Shown in pieces: positions 23,691 to 33,911 of a stretch of DNA of 64,000 nt. The DNA comes from Ailanthus altissimus (Eukaryota; Streptophyta; Magnoliopsida; Sapindales; Simaroubaceae): assembly GCA_946807835.1 (NCBI GenBank), contig OX327699.1:21688014-21752013 (forward strand), written 5' to 3'. Position 1 is the stretch's first letter. Each line of letters opens with the position of its first letter. Position numbers and translations under genes: made by a program. The notes beneath the pieces are model-generated. The model had not been told where the DNA came from, did not search any database, and was given only the letters and a program-made list of their open reading frames with translations.

Positions 23691-24273
23691 GCCTAAAAAT
23701 TAGAGAGATCATGGGTCGAGCAGGTTTCGACCAAGCAACCTTCTCGGGCAGCCTCAAAGCCTGAGGGGGTATGATGAATGCCTGGTCATAGAGGAAAGGG
23801 TTGCTCGTGTTAAAATTTTCTTCTCTTGGCCTTGCCACTTAAAGATATCTACGAAGCAATCTAGAATCGAAGTCTGCTACACAGAAATTTCAAATGAAAG
23901 GGAGTAGAATGGCACGCAGACCTGAAGAAATAGTGAAAAATACACAAAGGGCCTGGACATACCACAAAGGACTGCTCAAAATTGAGAAAAGAAATAGACG
24001 TACTCATGAGGAATGGGTTATTGGGAGAATTCTGAGCTGATAAATAGCTCCACACATCCACCTATCGAATCGGTAGATCGGATCCCAACCCTGGCATAAT
24101 TATTTCTAGCGGACCCACATTGGTAGAAGAGACCAGGCCTAAATTCGAGCTGTGGCATACCAACAGAGGACCGCCAGATATTACAACAAGAGGGTCAAGG
24201 TTAGAGTATTCGAAGAAGGAGACCGGGTGCTGAGGAGCGTAGTGCTTAACACGAGGAATTAAGTGGACGAAGT

Positions 24274-25595
24274 TGATGCGATATTTTTATATCTTATAAT
24301 TAAGCGCAAGTATACGCTATCGCAACAAGTAATAAAGGGACTTATAAAGTCGGATGTCGAACCCATAGGGATATTTTTATTTTCTACCAAGTACTAAAAT
24401 TATATCTTTCTTATAATTATTCAGAAAAATAAAATCTTAATTTTTAATAAATTAGAATAAAATAAAAATGTAGAAAATAAATGATACAACTTAAATAAAA
24501 TAAGAAAATAGCAATATAGAGAAAGCCTAAGGTTAATTACTATCCTTCAATATGGTTTCTAAAGATTAATCATTTTAATATTTATATCCCTCAATTCTTA
24601 TTAATTGTCAAAACACTAATGTATTCACAAAGCCTCTTCCAAGGTCATGCAAGTATATCTTAATTTACTAAATACCTATATTCCTATGGTACTTGTAATA
24701 AATAAAAATTCATTAAGAATAAGTCTTATTGACCATACATGCCAATTAGGTATATTCCTATCCTAATTCGAAACTTGCATATGCAACATTGAATGTTACT
24801 CTACAATCATGCATCAAATTATCTAAGTCTAAATACAATGATGCCTCTTCTGAGTTTATCAAAGTATTATTAAAGCAATCACAATATTGATCAGATATAA
24901 TGAAGCATTAAGAACAAATAATTTGAATAATGAAGAATTGAGTTCATATAAATATTAAAAAGATCCAACAATTAAACTCACATATTGAGTTCAAGTAATA
25001 ACCCTAAAAAATAAACTTAGCTCATAATAATAAGAGAATTATGGCTGAAAAATAAAATAAAATAAACATGATACAACCAAAAGCAAACCAATATAGATGT
25101 CAATTCGCAGTTGATTGATATGCCAAAGATTTGCCAATAATCTCTTACTTCTTTGAATTCCTCTTACTTCTCTCTCTAAAAATTGCTCTTCTTCACTGTG
25201 CTATGGCTCTAAGAGCCCTAAGTTGTGTCTCTTTGAGGTCTGAAACGAGTGGCCTTTATATAAGAATTGTTTGGAATCTTGGAGTTGTATTTCTTTTAGG
25301 ATTAGGAAAATTGCACTGTTCACCGCTGCCACGATCACTGTTCATCGCTGCCGCGATCACTGTTGATCGCTGAGGAAACAGCACTGTAGCACGGATACTG
25401 TTTGGGAAATACTGTTCGCGAGTTACTGTTCATGTAGCATTTTATGTTTTTCTTAGATTTTTATCCCCAATTACTCCATTGACTCCAAACCTGCAAAATA
25501 ACGATTAAACATATAAAATGTCTAATATTCTTATTAAAATGAGTAATTAATTAAGTTAAGGGAGTGAAAATAATAGATATAATTTACGCTTATCA
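24274..25595 (-). mobile_element. Solo LTR (family R3), 1322 bp, inside G2 integrase
   Basis: On the minus strand it begins TGATAAGCGTAAATT and ends ATATCGCATCA, so it has TG...CA termini. The flanks are GAAGT (24269-24273) and GGGGT (25596-25600). The uninterrupted G1 copy has GGAGT at the matching place (CGGAGTCCTCGG on the strand read as coding), so each flank differs from it by one base, as expected of an old 5-bp duplication. No coding capacity. It includes a 22-bp tandem repeat at 25314-25381. Confidence 0.75.
25314..25381. repeat. 22-bp tandem repeat in solo LTR R3
   Basis: CACTGTTCACCGCTGCCACG-type units start at 25314, 25336 and 25358, exactly 22 bp apart, with a degenerate fourth CACTGT at 25382. 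The block is GC-richer than its surroundings. Confidence 0.85.
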
Positions 25596-26070
25596 GGGGT
25601 CTTCGTCCCTACCTGGAAGAGGTCATACAAAGTCCTTAGACGCATCAGAGGAACCTATGACCTAGAAGGGGTAAAGGGGCAAGTCGTGAGAAAACCATGG
25701 AATACCGAATTACTGAAGAAATATTATTCTTAAATTCTGTTGTACTTTTTTCATAGCAGTTATTCTCCATGTACGAACATCGTTCTTAATAAAAATGTTT
25801 GCGTTCTTGCATGTATCTCCATGGAAAATAAACCACTCAGAATATGGAATGGAATACTCACGAATGTTACTCACAAAGGCCTTGCAATGACTATTTCCAA
25901 AAGACTATCCGGGTTGACCTAAGCAGGTCGACACCCTCTAAAGGTATGCCTTAGATCGTTTAAATCATTATATCACACCATCCCTTCATAACATCATCAT
26001 CGTTATAATGTCATCACCTTACATTATCATCTCTACCATTGCATCGTCATATCATCACCACTTTACCATG

Positions 26071-26525
26071 GTTGGTTCGATACACTCTAAAAGGCACTCA
26101 CCATCATTGGTTCGATGTTTCACCCTTATTGAGTTCGATGCCAATTGGGCACTTTACCACGGTTGGTTCGACACCTTCTAAAGGGCACTCACCATCATTG
26201 GTTTGATATTTCACCCTTACTGGGTTCGACACCTATGATACACTTCACCACAGTTGGTTTGACACCTTTTAAGGGGCACTCACCATCGTTAGTTTGACGT
26301 TTCACCCTTATTGGGTTTGACGCCTATGGGGTACTTCACCACAGTTGGTTCGACACCCTCTAAATGGCACTCACCATTGTTGGTTCGATGATTCACCCTT
26401 ACTGGGTTTGATGCCCACAGGGCACTTCACCACAGATGGTTCGACACCTTCTAAGGGGTTTTCACCATGGTTGGTTCGAAAATTCACCCTTATTGGGTTC
26501 GATGCCTATGGGGCATCCCACTATT
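26071..26525. repeat. 91-bp tandem array of G2, five units
   Basis: The phrase GTTGGTTCGACACC or a close variant starts at 26071, 26162, 26253, 26344 and 26435, exactly 91 bp apart with no net indel. Each unit carries three GTTCGA-type words, in the first unit at about 26075, 26110 and 26133. Several of these, such as GGTTCGACACC and GGTTCGATGCC, fit the RNA polymerase III B-box consensus GGTTCGANNCC. This is the inverted counterpart of the array at 21175-21890. It is not a CRISPR array: there are no unique spacers. Confidence 0.9.
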
Positions 26526-26639
26526 ACTGATTCAATGCTCACGAGGATAATTAAGATGGCTCTGTGGGGGCGAGGACTGACATTTTGGCAGCATCACCAT
26601 GGGTTACTCCACGACGCCTAATGAAGAGGTTTTAACCAA

Positions 26640-27110
26640 CTCTGAGATGTTATAGTTGTTCCTAATGTATCCAGGTCGGCCTAGTTCAAGCAGGAGGTAC
26701 GATATCTAGTATCTAGCTCAAACCCTATCACTTCTACATCATCAGCCCTCTTAGGATCTTCTGGATCGTACCCTCACCTTCTCTAAAACTAGAGACCGGC
26801 TCGACCTCCTTAATGGTCATTCCTGAAGAAGATGGTACATCACCTACTGAGATGGACACCCTCCACTGCTTCTGGCCCTACTACCTCTTCTAACCAATGA
26901 GACCCCTGAGGACATTTCTTCCTCCTCCTCCTCCTCAGTCATATTCATAGCTGAAAAACATAAATCATCTCTAGATGCCATTGAAACACATGATAGTTTT
27001 CTAAAAACTACGGACACTGCAGGGTAAGAACAGAAACAACCCAACCACGCCCATAAAATGATAAACAAATAAAAATAGGTAATAGACATCAAAGCAAAGA
27101 ACAGAAACAA
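26640..27110 (-). pseudogene. Antisense ORF of Tat-like element G2, truncated
   Basis: On the minus strand it starts MASRDDLCFSAMNMTEEEEE (27001 downward) and then encodes SLVRRGSRARSSGG, GYDPEDPK and GFELDTRYRTSCLN, matching the start of the G1 antisense ORF. Homology stops near 26640, at the ADL position of the PF04195-like domain. The rest of the ORF and its coiled coil are missing and the DNA passes almost directly into the 91-bp array. At least one frameshift and several stops are present. Confidence 0.6.
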
Positions 27111-27359
27111 CCAAAATAAGGAAACATTGATAGAAACCCAAAAAATAGCCTAAACAAACTACAAAAGCTACCCAGGAAACCAAAGTAACGCCAAACAAGA
27201 ATAAATCCCAAAATGCCAAAGTATTAAAGAAGAAACTACGAGAAAAGAGAGAGTAAAAAAAAGGGGAAGAACTCACCAGAGGGATGTATAGAAATCGAAA
27301 ACCAAAAAATGATAGCAAACCAAGAAGCACCATGCAAGGAAGACATCTTCGCATCAATG

Positions 27360-30300
27360 AACACTAACAAAGCAAAATGGCAGCAATAAAGAAAAATGCA
27401 GAGTAAAAAGCCAAATGAAGAAAAAAAGCAACTGTTTATGGAAAACAGTAGAAAAATCCAAACAATCCAGATCAAACGAATGAACAAGATTTGTAGGGAA
27501 CCAAAAAGACTTTTATTGGGATGAGGCGACACGACGTCTTAGATTTTCAAGATCATTAAATGCGCGTCTTTCCAAGGAACAATGATCCATATAGTTGGAT
27601 CTAGCAGATCAATGGTCCATATCATTTTTTAATCAACCAAACGTCACTTAGAAAATTAGAAAAGATGTGACACTTGGGTCTTGATTACCCCCAGCCATAC
27701 GATTCATAACTGATCGATGGTTAGAGGCAAGTTTCTTGTTCAAAATATTTTTCACACAGACCGAGGATGATGCTTGAGAAGACTCATCATCATTACTTGT
27801 AGAAAGGTTCGAGAGAAACTACAGCACATGGCAGAAACCCACAAAGCAGCCATAACGTCATCATACTGAGCCGACCAGCTCTGACATCCTCAAAACTCAG
27901 CAAACGAAGGTGAAGAAAGCGAGCAGAGATCAGAATCATGACTCAAGCTGGCCAGGACAAAATAAAATTTTCAGTTTTGAATAAATCAAAACTAGAAATT
28001 GGCAGACTTCTGTTCTCCCATCCCCAGAAAAACACATTTGGGCTTAAAGCCTCTAGGCCCAGAAAAAGTCCACCCCCAAGGGTTTAGCCATGTGCTTTTT
28101 CTAGAGAACAGCCCACTCCGAAGACAAGTTCATGGTAAAAGTCATTAGGCTAAGCCCGAATAGAGCTAGATAGTAAAGAAGCTGCTCGGATTCAAAGGAC
28201 CTGATCGCCAATATGAAGTACTTGCTTATCGCTTGTCACACTCTAGACTCAAAAGATCTGACACACTACATAACTTACATTCATTCAATAATGTGCACTC
28301 ATAAATAATATTACATAAAATTTTAAACTTTAATTCAACATAGGAATCCTTAGCACACATACAATCTTAATGTTTCTAGTATATTCTTAAATTCTTGTTT
28401 ACGGGTTAATCTCATATTTAAAATATAAACATAAATATTTATTGACAATATTTAAACATTCATTTCAATTTTTCAGAATTATAACAATTGAATTATGACT
28501 GGGGCAATTAGTAAACCGGAGATACGCAGAGTTTTCTCAGAGATTAACTCTCTACTACATCACCAGTAGCAACTTTGTTACCAAAAGCTTAGAATATATT
28601 CATTGCAAATTCTTACTTAAAATTAACCCATAACCATACTTTGTAAAACTTAAACCAAATACAACCACACTCAATAAAATAATACATAAGTATTTATTCA
28701 ATAGGGACAAATCAAATATCTTAGCCCACGTGTCCTCAAATGAAACACTCAGCAACCTAGCAACTTATGGAACCCAAGGAACAACAGAAGCCTTGCCAAA
28801 TCCGTTAAGCACACATGTACCTTATTTACCTGAAATCACCATAAACTATAATGAGTATAAAACTCAGTAAGTATACTAGTTTTTAATTTATCAAATACAA
28901 ATACATATATGTACACAATGGATGTGTATGATATGCTGTGATAAATTAAAATCATAATCTTATCAAATCACATGTCAGGTAAGCGCTTACATATTCTTTC
29001 AAAACATATAATAGGAATACCATCACTCATCTACTACTTAGTAAGACTTTTATATCACACATCACATAATGAGCCAAATGTCACTCGTATGTGACATACC
29101 GTATGAGAGGAATAGTACAAGTGAGGTTTTAAATTACACATATATAATGCTCATGCCCAAAGGTAAAAGTCAAACCCTCACCTTGATCATCGGTGAGTCC
29201 TCTCAAATGCACCAATACACCACCACACAAATATGATGACTCACTCTTCCTTTAGGTACCAATAGGATCCTTTATACATATAGAACACATACATATACCA
29301 ATCTCGAAAGAAATACCACACATAAAGACTCTACAAATTACATAAAATGCCTACTAAGTTAACAGTGAGTTCAAGCATCCTTGAAATACAAAATATTTTT
29401 CATGGACATATTACACTTTAAAAGCTCTATTTGTTAAACATATTTCATTTTGAAAGCTCACTTTCAAAAACACATATATGTCATGTATGTCCATGCTCAT
29501 ATTCATAAACACATGTCTTTACATTTCATATCAAAATATACTTTGACATAACATAAACATATTTCTAACCACATTTACAAAATCATACATAACAATTACT
29601 ATATTTATCGTGATTTCAGTAAAAAATCTAGTATACTTACCTCTTAACACTTTCACTACAAATTCAATTTTTAGAATTTTCAATCGATTTAAAGTCTCAA
29701 ATTATTCTAGACATATCTAATTTCATATACTCAAAATCTAAAACCAGAATCAAAGCACAAGAATTTATAAAAATTTTGGATCAAGAGACTATCAATATGA
29801 AATTCTGCAATTTATAATGATTTATCAAGCTATCTACATAAATCATCATTAATACTCACAATATCTTATAAAATTCACAACAAATCCTCAATTGTACATA
29901 TTTTCAAAAATCAAAACTTAAAGGAATTAACTAAATTAACACCAAAAAACTAAGAAATGATTATAATATACCTCTTAAAGCTTAAATTTCAACTTTCTTC
30001 TTCTTTTTCTCTTTCTCTCCCTTTTCTTTCTCTCTTTTCTCACTCTAAAAGAGGTGGCTCGACCAAAATGAGTAAATTAGGGTTTTAAATATGTATTTTT
30101 ATACTAAGAGGCTAATTTTTAGTATTTACAAATTAGTTCATGAAACTTTCAAAGTATTATAATTTGGTCCCTAAAATAAATCTAAAGTCTTGTAAATAAA
30201 CCCAATACTAATGGTAGGTCCTTAATCTATATAAACACTACTGATAATAATATATAAATCAAGTATCACTCACATACAAATAAAATATATTTATATATAT

Positions 30301-31190
30301 ATATATATATAAATATTTATTCTTACCGATTGTGGATAAGTGGTTACTACATCGCTCTTCACACACTTGGTTAATTCGTCACGGAATCTGCAAATCAACA
30401 AGGAGACCAAGTCGACTCTATGCCGAACAGGCCAACCAGATATAGCCAGTAAAGACAACAGGATACCAACGCTTTGTGACAGCCTCTGACCACAGCCAAT
30501 CCAAACAAGAAGAGACTACTAAGGGGCCGACCCTAGACAGATCAAGCTTAACCTCACACTTAACCCAATCTACCGGCGAAGACGAGCATAAGGAATATTC
30601 TAAGAATATGCTCATGTTAGAAAGATACCTGATATATAGTAGAAGCATGTTAGAAGATCTGCAAAGAGATACCTAGTGTATAACTAAAGCATGTTAGAAT
30701 ATCCGTAGAGAGATATTTGGCATGTAACAAAGTTATGTCAGGAGATCTGCAGAAGGATATTTTGCATGTGATAGAGACAGCAGAAGGAGAAGACCCAAAG
30801 AGTTATCCGAGGATCATTACTATAAAGGAATGAAGAAGACACATAAGAGAATGATGATAAAAACAAAAGACACCGTTAAAACTCCTTAGAAAAAGCCCAA
30901 ACAGAGGGAAAGAAAAGACAAAAATATGGAGAGTATAAGGTTTTTTCTTCTTTTTCTTTCTGTTTGACATATCTTCGCTCCTTTTTTTTTTATTGGATTT
31001 TCGTCATAAGGACATTTTCTGACTTAAGCATCGAAGAGTTCTCATTGGAACCCATCCTGACGAGACTATTACGATAGTCTTTGTTCATGTTTCACAAGTT
31101 CTGTCATAACCAATAAAAAAGAGAATACCTAAATTTTCTCAAGCAAACCCAACTAGGACAAGGTTGTGTCGATTCTCACCAACAAATAAA
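27360..31190 (+). mobile_element. LTR-side terminal region of Tat-like element G2, interrupted
   Basis: Matches the reverse complement of 15340-17050, including CAAGTTTCTTGTTCAAAA near 27730 and the 44-bp subrepeats at about 30605-30785. It is split by a 2.1-kb LTR (28234-30351). The probable outer end is ...TTCTCACCAACA near 31186, but resemblance to the G1 flank continues slightly beyond, so I do not fix the boundary. Small ORFs here (for example 27001-27357 minus, 27236-27532 minus, 30418-30648 minus) have no family match; the first is conserved in reading frame with 17224-17562 in G1 but looks like low-complexity leader sequence. Confidence 0.55.
28234..30351 (+). mobile_element. Solo LTR (family R2), 2118 bp, with 5-bp target-site duplication
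   Basis: Starts TGTCACACTCTAGACTC and ends GTGGTTACTACA, with TG...CA termini. TCGCT flanks it at 28229-28233 and 30352-30356. The empty site survives in G1 (GAGCGATGAGCATG near 16187 on the other strand), confirming both ends. A TGTCACAC start is common in LTRs of plant gypsy chromoviruses; family placement is inference. The interior is AT-rich without an ORF longer than short chance ones. A second, inverse copy occupies 62992-64000. Confidence 0.85.
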
Positions 31191-31814
31191 TTTGAAATTT
31201 ATTGGCTTGAATAATCTTTTTTTTTATTAACATAAATAAATAAATTATATAATTTAATTTAATTTAAAAAATTATTATAATTGATATTGTTTACTGTAAT
31301 GAATACTGTTTAAATAATAAAAAAATATTTTAATTCAAAATAGTTTATTTGATTTTAAAAAATTTAAAAATTAAAATGGACTACCTCAATTTTTTACTAT
31401 TTCGAAAAAATTTCTCATTTATTATAGGACTCTACTGGAACGACGCCGCTTTTGTACTTCAACTTCTTAGTTGTCCCTCTCCTCTCTCTCTCTTTTTGTT
31501 TTTTTTTTCCACGAGCTATTCACTGGGGAAAGTAAAACCCTAGAGCGATGCAAATGATCAACTAAATTGAAAGAGGAGCAAGATCGCGTGGACTAAGGAT
31601 TGCTTTATTGGAGTAACTGGAATCGCATATTTATAGGTACGTTGTCTCATATTTTCTGGAATACTATCGCTCAAACCTTAAATCCCGTCTCCCTAAATTT
31701 CTTTTGAGATGCGTATTAGGAGTGTTTGATGCTCGGATATTTTTCACTTGTTAAACTTCTATTGATTAATCGCTCTGAGTTTGTTGTGATGACGTTCTAG
31801 ATTACTTACGAAAA

Positions 31815-32486
31815 ATGAGCATGTTCAATTTTGGAACTACGCTTTGCAAGCGATTGAATGTGAAAGATCTGGTTACCAATGTTCTCGTTTATGGCAGCGT
31901 TGCTGGTAATATTACACTTCTCTTTGACAGATTATTCTTGAATATCCTTTTTTTTTCTTTCCCTTTTTTTTTTTGGTCGGATTGAGCATATTAATCTTAT
32001 GGGGTTTATCTTCTTATTGTTTAGATGGATCTGCTGGTGGGTTAAGCTTGATGTTTAGGCGATGGGCTACTAAAAAGACAGCCGGATCAACGAAGAATGG
32101 AAGAGACTCGAAACCTAAGAATCTTGGGGTGAAGAAATACGGTGGCGAGGTGAGTGCATGATTGGTCTTGATTTGGATATTTCTTCATAGAAATAATTAC
32201 TAATCATGTGGAGTTTTAATTAGAATTTTTGGTTTTTGATTCTATTGTGCAGAAGGTAATACCCGGAAACATTATAGTTCGTCAGCGAGGAACCCGTTTT
32301 CATCCTGGAGATTACGTGGGGATGGGCAAGGATCACACCCTGTATGCGCTGAAAGAAGGACGAGTCAAGTTTGAAACACACAAGCTCAGTGGTCACAAGT
32401 GGGTGCACGTTGAACCCACCGAAGGACATGTGCTTCATCCTGTATATGCAAGTGCATCTTCAGCAAAGCTGGAGACGGCCACATAA
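31815..32486 (+). CDS. MRPL27: Mitochondrial 50S ribosomal protein L27 (bL27m)
   Basis: Component of the large subunit of the mitochondrial ribosome, near the peptidyl-transferase centre in bacterial L27. Coding exons 31815-31905, 32025-32149 and 32253-32486 join in phase to 450 nt, 149 residues. A non-coding first exon probably ends at 31636, with a 5'UTR intron at 31637-31800 (GTACG...TCTAG). The N-terminal ~40 residues ([20 protein letters not shown] on) are basic and hydroxylated, as in a mitochondrial presequence. Then come [18 protein letters not shown] and [11 protein letters not shown], the conserved L27 N-terminus, followed by [13 protein letters not shown] and [19 protein letters not shown]. 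The length exceeds bacterial L27 because of the presequence and a C-terminal tail, as in plant mitochondrial forms. No defects seen. Confidence 0.95.
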
Positions 32487-33911
32487 AGCCCCTTCTTGTA
32501 GTTGATATAATCAGGCTAGATTTTTATCTTCTTGTTCTTGCTCTTTGGAGTCACATTCTTATGGATTCCAGGAATTTTTTACAAAGGAAAATAATTATGG
32601 GTTATCCCCTATTTATATGATCCCTCTTACAGCATTGGAGTGCATTGTCTTGTTGCTTTTGTCTCTCTTTTTTCAATCGTCCCCTGTTTGTTTGATCAAT
32701 GATTTGATTCTATTGCCACAAACAAGAATAGATTGCACAATGGATGGTGTGAAGAGAGATGTAAAATTAGTGCCCATCTTGATTAGCAGAAGAGATGATT
32801 GTGTTTGGTTTCCTTCAAGTAGGTGATTTTTTCAGCTGCATGGATGGTGGTATAGAACTTGCAGCTGTGTATAATGTGGAGTAACAAAATCTGAATCTGG
32901 ATTTACCCATTATACAGAAGATCTTGATCCTGTAAACATGATTTCTTTTTATTTTATTTTATTTATTTATTTATTTTTTTGGTGAATGTAGTCCTAAGGG
33001 ATATCTGCCACTTTCCTTGCAAATACTATGAGAAAATTGAGTAGAACAAGATTGAACTGTCATTTCAGAATTACCTCATCTCCTGTGTTAGATGCAGATT
33101 TGTACTCGAGAAACAGGCTATGAAATTTGCAGTCAATGGCTAGAGTATTTGCAGTGAAGTGGAATCAAAGCTTGATCGAATTGAGATGTTGGATTACTTA
33201 TCTGGGTATTGCAATTCAGGAAGTTAACTCCAAGGACTCGTACCATTTGTTTTCTTTTTCCTTTAAAATTAATTCAGGATTTAACCCAAAATGATACCTT
33301 AATGAAAGAAGTGACTTCCATAACCGAATTGATTGGAGAACACTAAATAGAAAAAATTTCGCGGTGTCAAGCTAGGGTCTTGCTGTTACATTATTGGAGT
33401 ACATTTGATAGAAATTCACTTGTTCTCCATGTTGGGACAAAAGAATGCAATTTCAATTTGAAACTGGTCTAAAGTACATTGGAAGTTGTATTCACAAGCT
33501 CTGGGTTTTCAATTTCAATAATAAATTCAATTCGCTTCTCTTGTTCACTGAATAACTTCGAAACTGATTATGACGCTACAGGAAATCCTAATCTTCTACA
33601 ATTTTACATGGAGATCTATGAGAAAGTATCAATTACAGAAAAAAAATTGCATTTTTTTCCTCACAATGAACAAGCTCTAAAGCCGAAAAAGGGTCAAAAA
33701 ATTAGCTTCTTTGGGTGTCTCTTCTACATGACCTGCCTCTGTAGCCTTACTATTATCAGTCCATCCAGATCATCTTCATAGAACAGGCGTCAACCTGGAT
33801 TATCTTTGTGGGGAAAACTGATAAAGATTGGATCAAGAAATGTTGTTGAACAAGCACTCGGTCGCAAAGCCACAAAATCATTAAACGATAAACAGAAGCA
33901 CGCACTTTCAA
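32487..33911. other. Region between convergent bL27m and LRR-RLK genes
   Basis: Holds the 3'UTRs of the two convergent genes and no recognised gene. ORFs at 32545-32826 and 33479-33781 (plus) lack family motifs and are most simply chance ORFs in untranslated sequence. An AT microsatellite-like stretch lies near 32945-32985. Confidence 0.55.

Larger units (their letters stand above)
24130..25735 (+). pseudogene. Integrase C-terminal fragment of G2, split by a solo LTR
   Basis: Plus-strand translation gives AYQQRTARYYNKRVKVRVFE and EGDRVLRSVVLNTRN up to about 24256, the counterpart of the G1 minus-strand segment near 22330-22450. After the 1.3-kb insertion at 24274-25595 the frame resumes with YKVLRRIRGTYDLEGVKG (about 25628-25680), a chromodomain-like gypsy integrase C-terminus. 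A stop follows near 25733, and then the spacer that carries the 91-bp array. Confidence 0.7.

Noticed and set aside
26071..26525. CRISPR-like regular repeat
   Set aside because: Units are contiguous 91-bp tandem repeats with no unique spacers, in a plant retroelement; the same array occurs in the sister element.
26071..26530. tRNA genes suggested by repeated GGTTCGA words
   Set aside because: No acceptor-stem pairing, anticodon arm or matching A box could be found around them; only B-box-like words are present.
27001..27532. Hydrophobic ORFs resembling membrane proteins (also 17224-17562)
   Set aside because: They are the T-rich leader of the antisense ORF in both Tat copies. Frame similarity between copies is explained by shared ancestry, and the hydrophobicity by T-rich codons.
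33479..33781. 100-codon plus-strand ORF as a small gene
   Set aside because: It lies in the region between two convergent genes, has no family motif and no promoter or splice context that I can point to.
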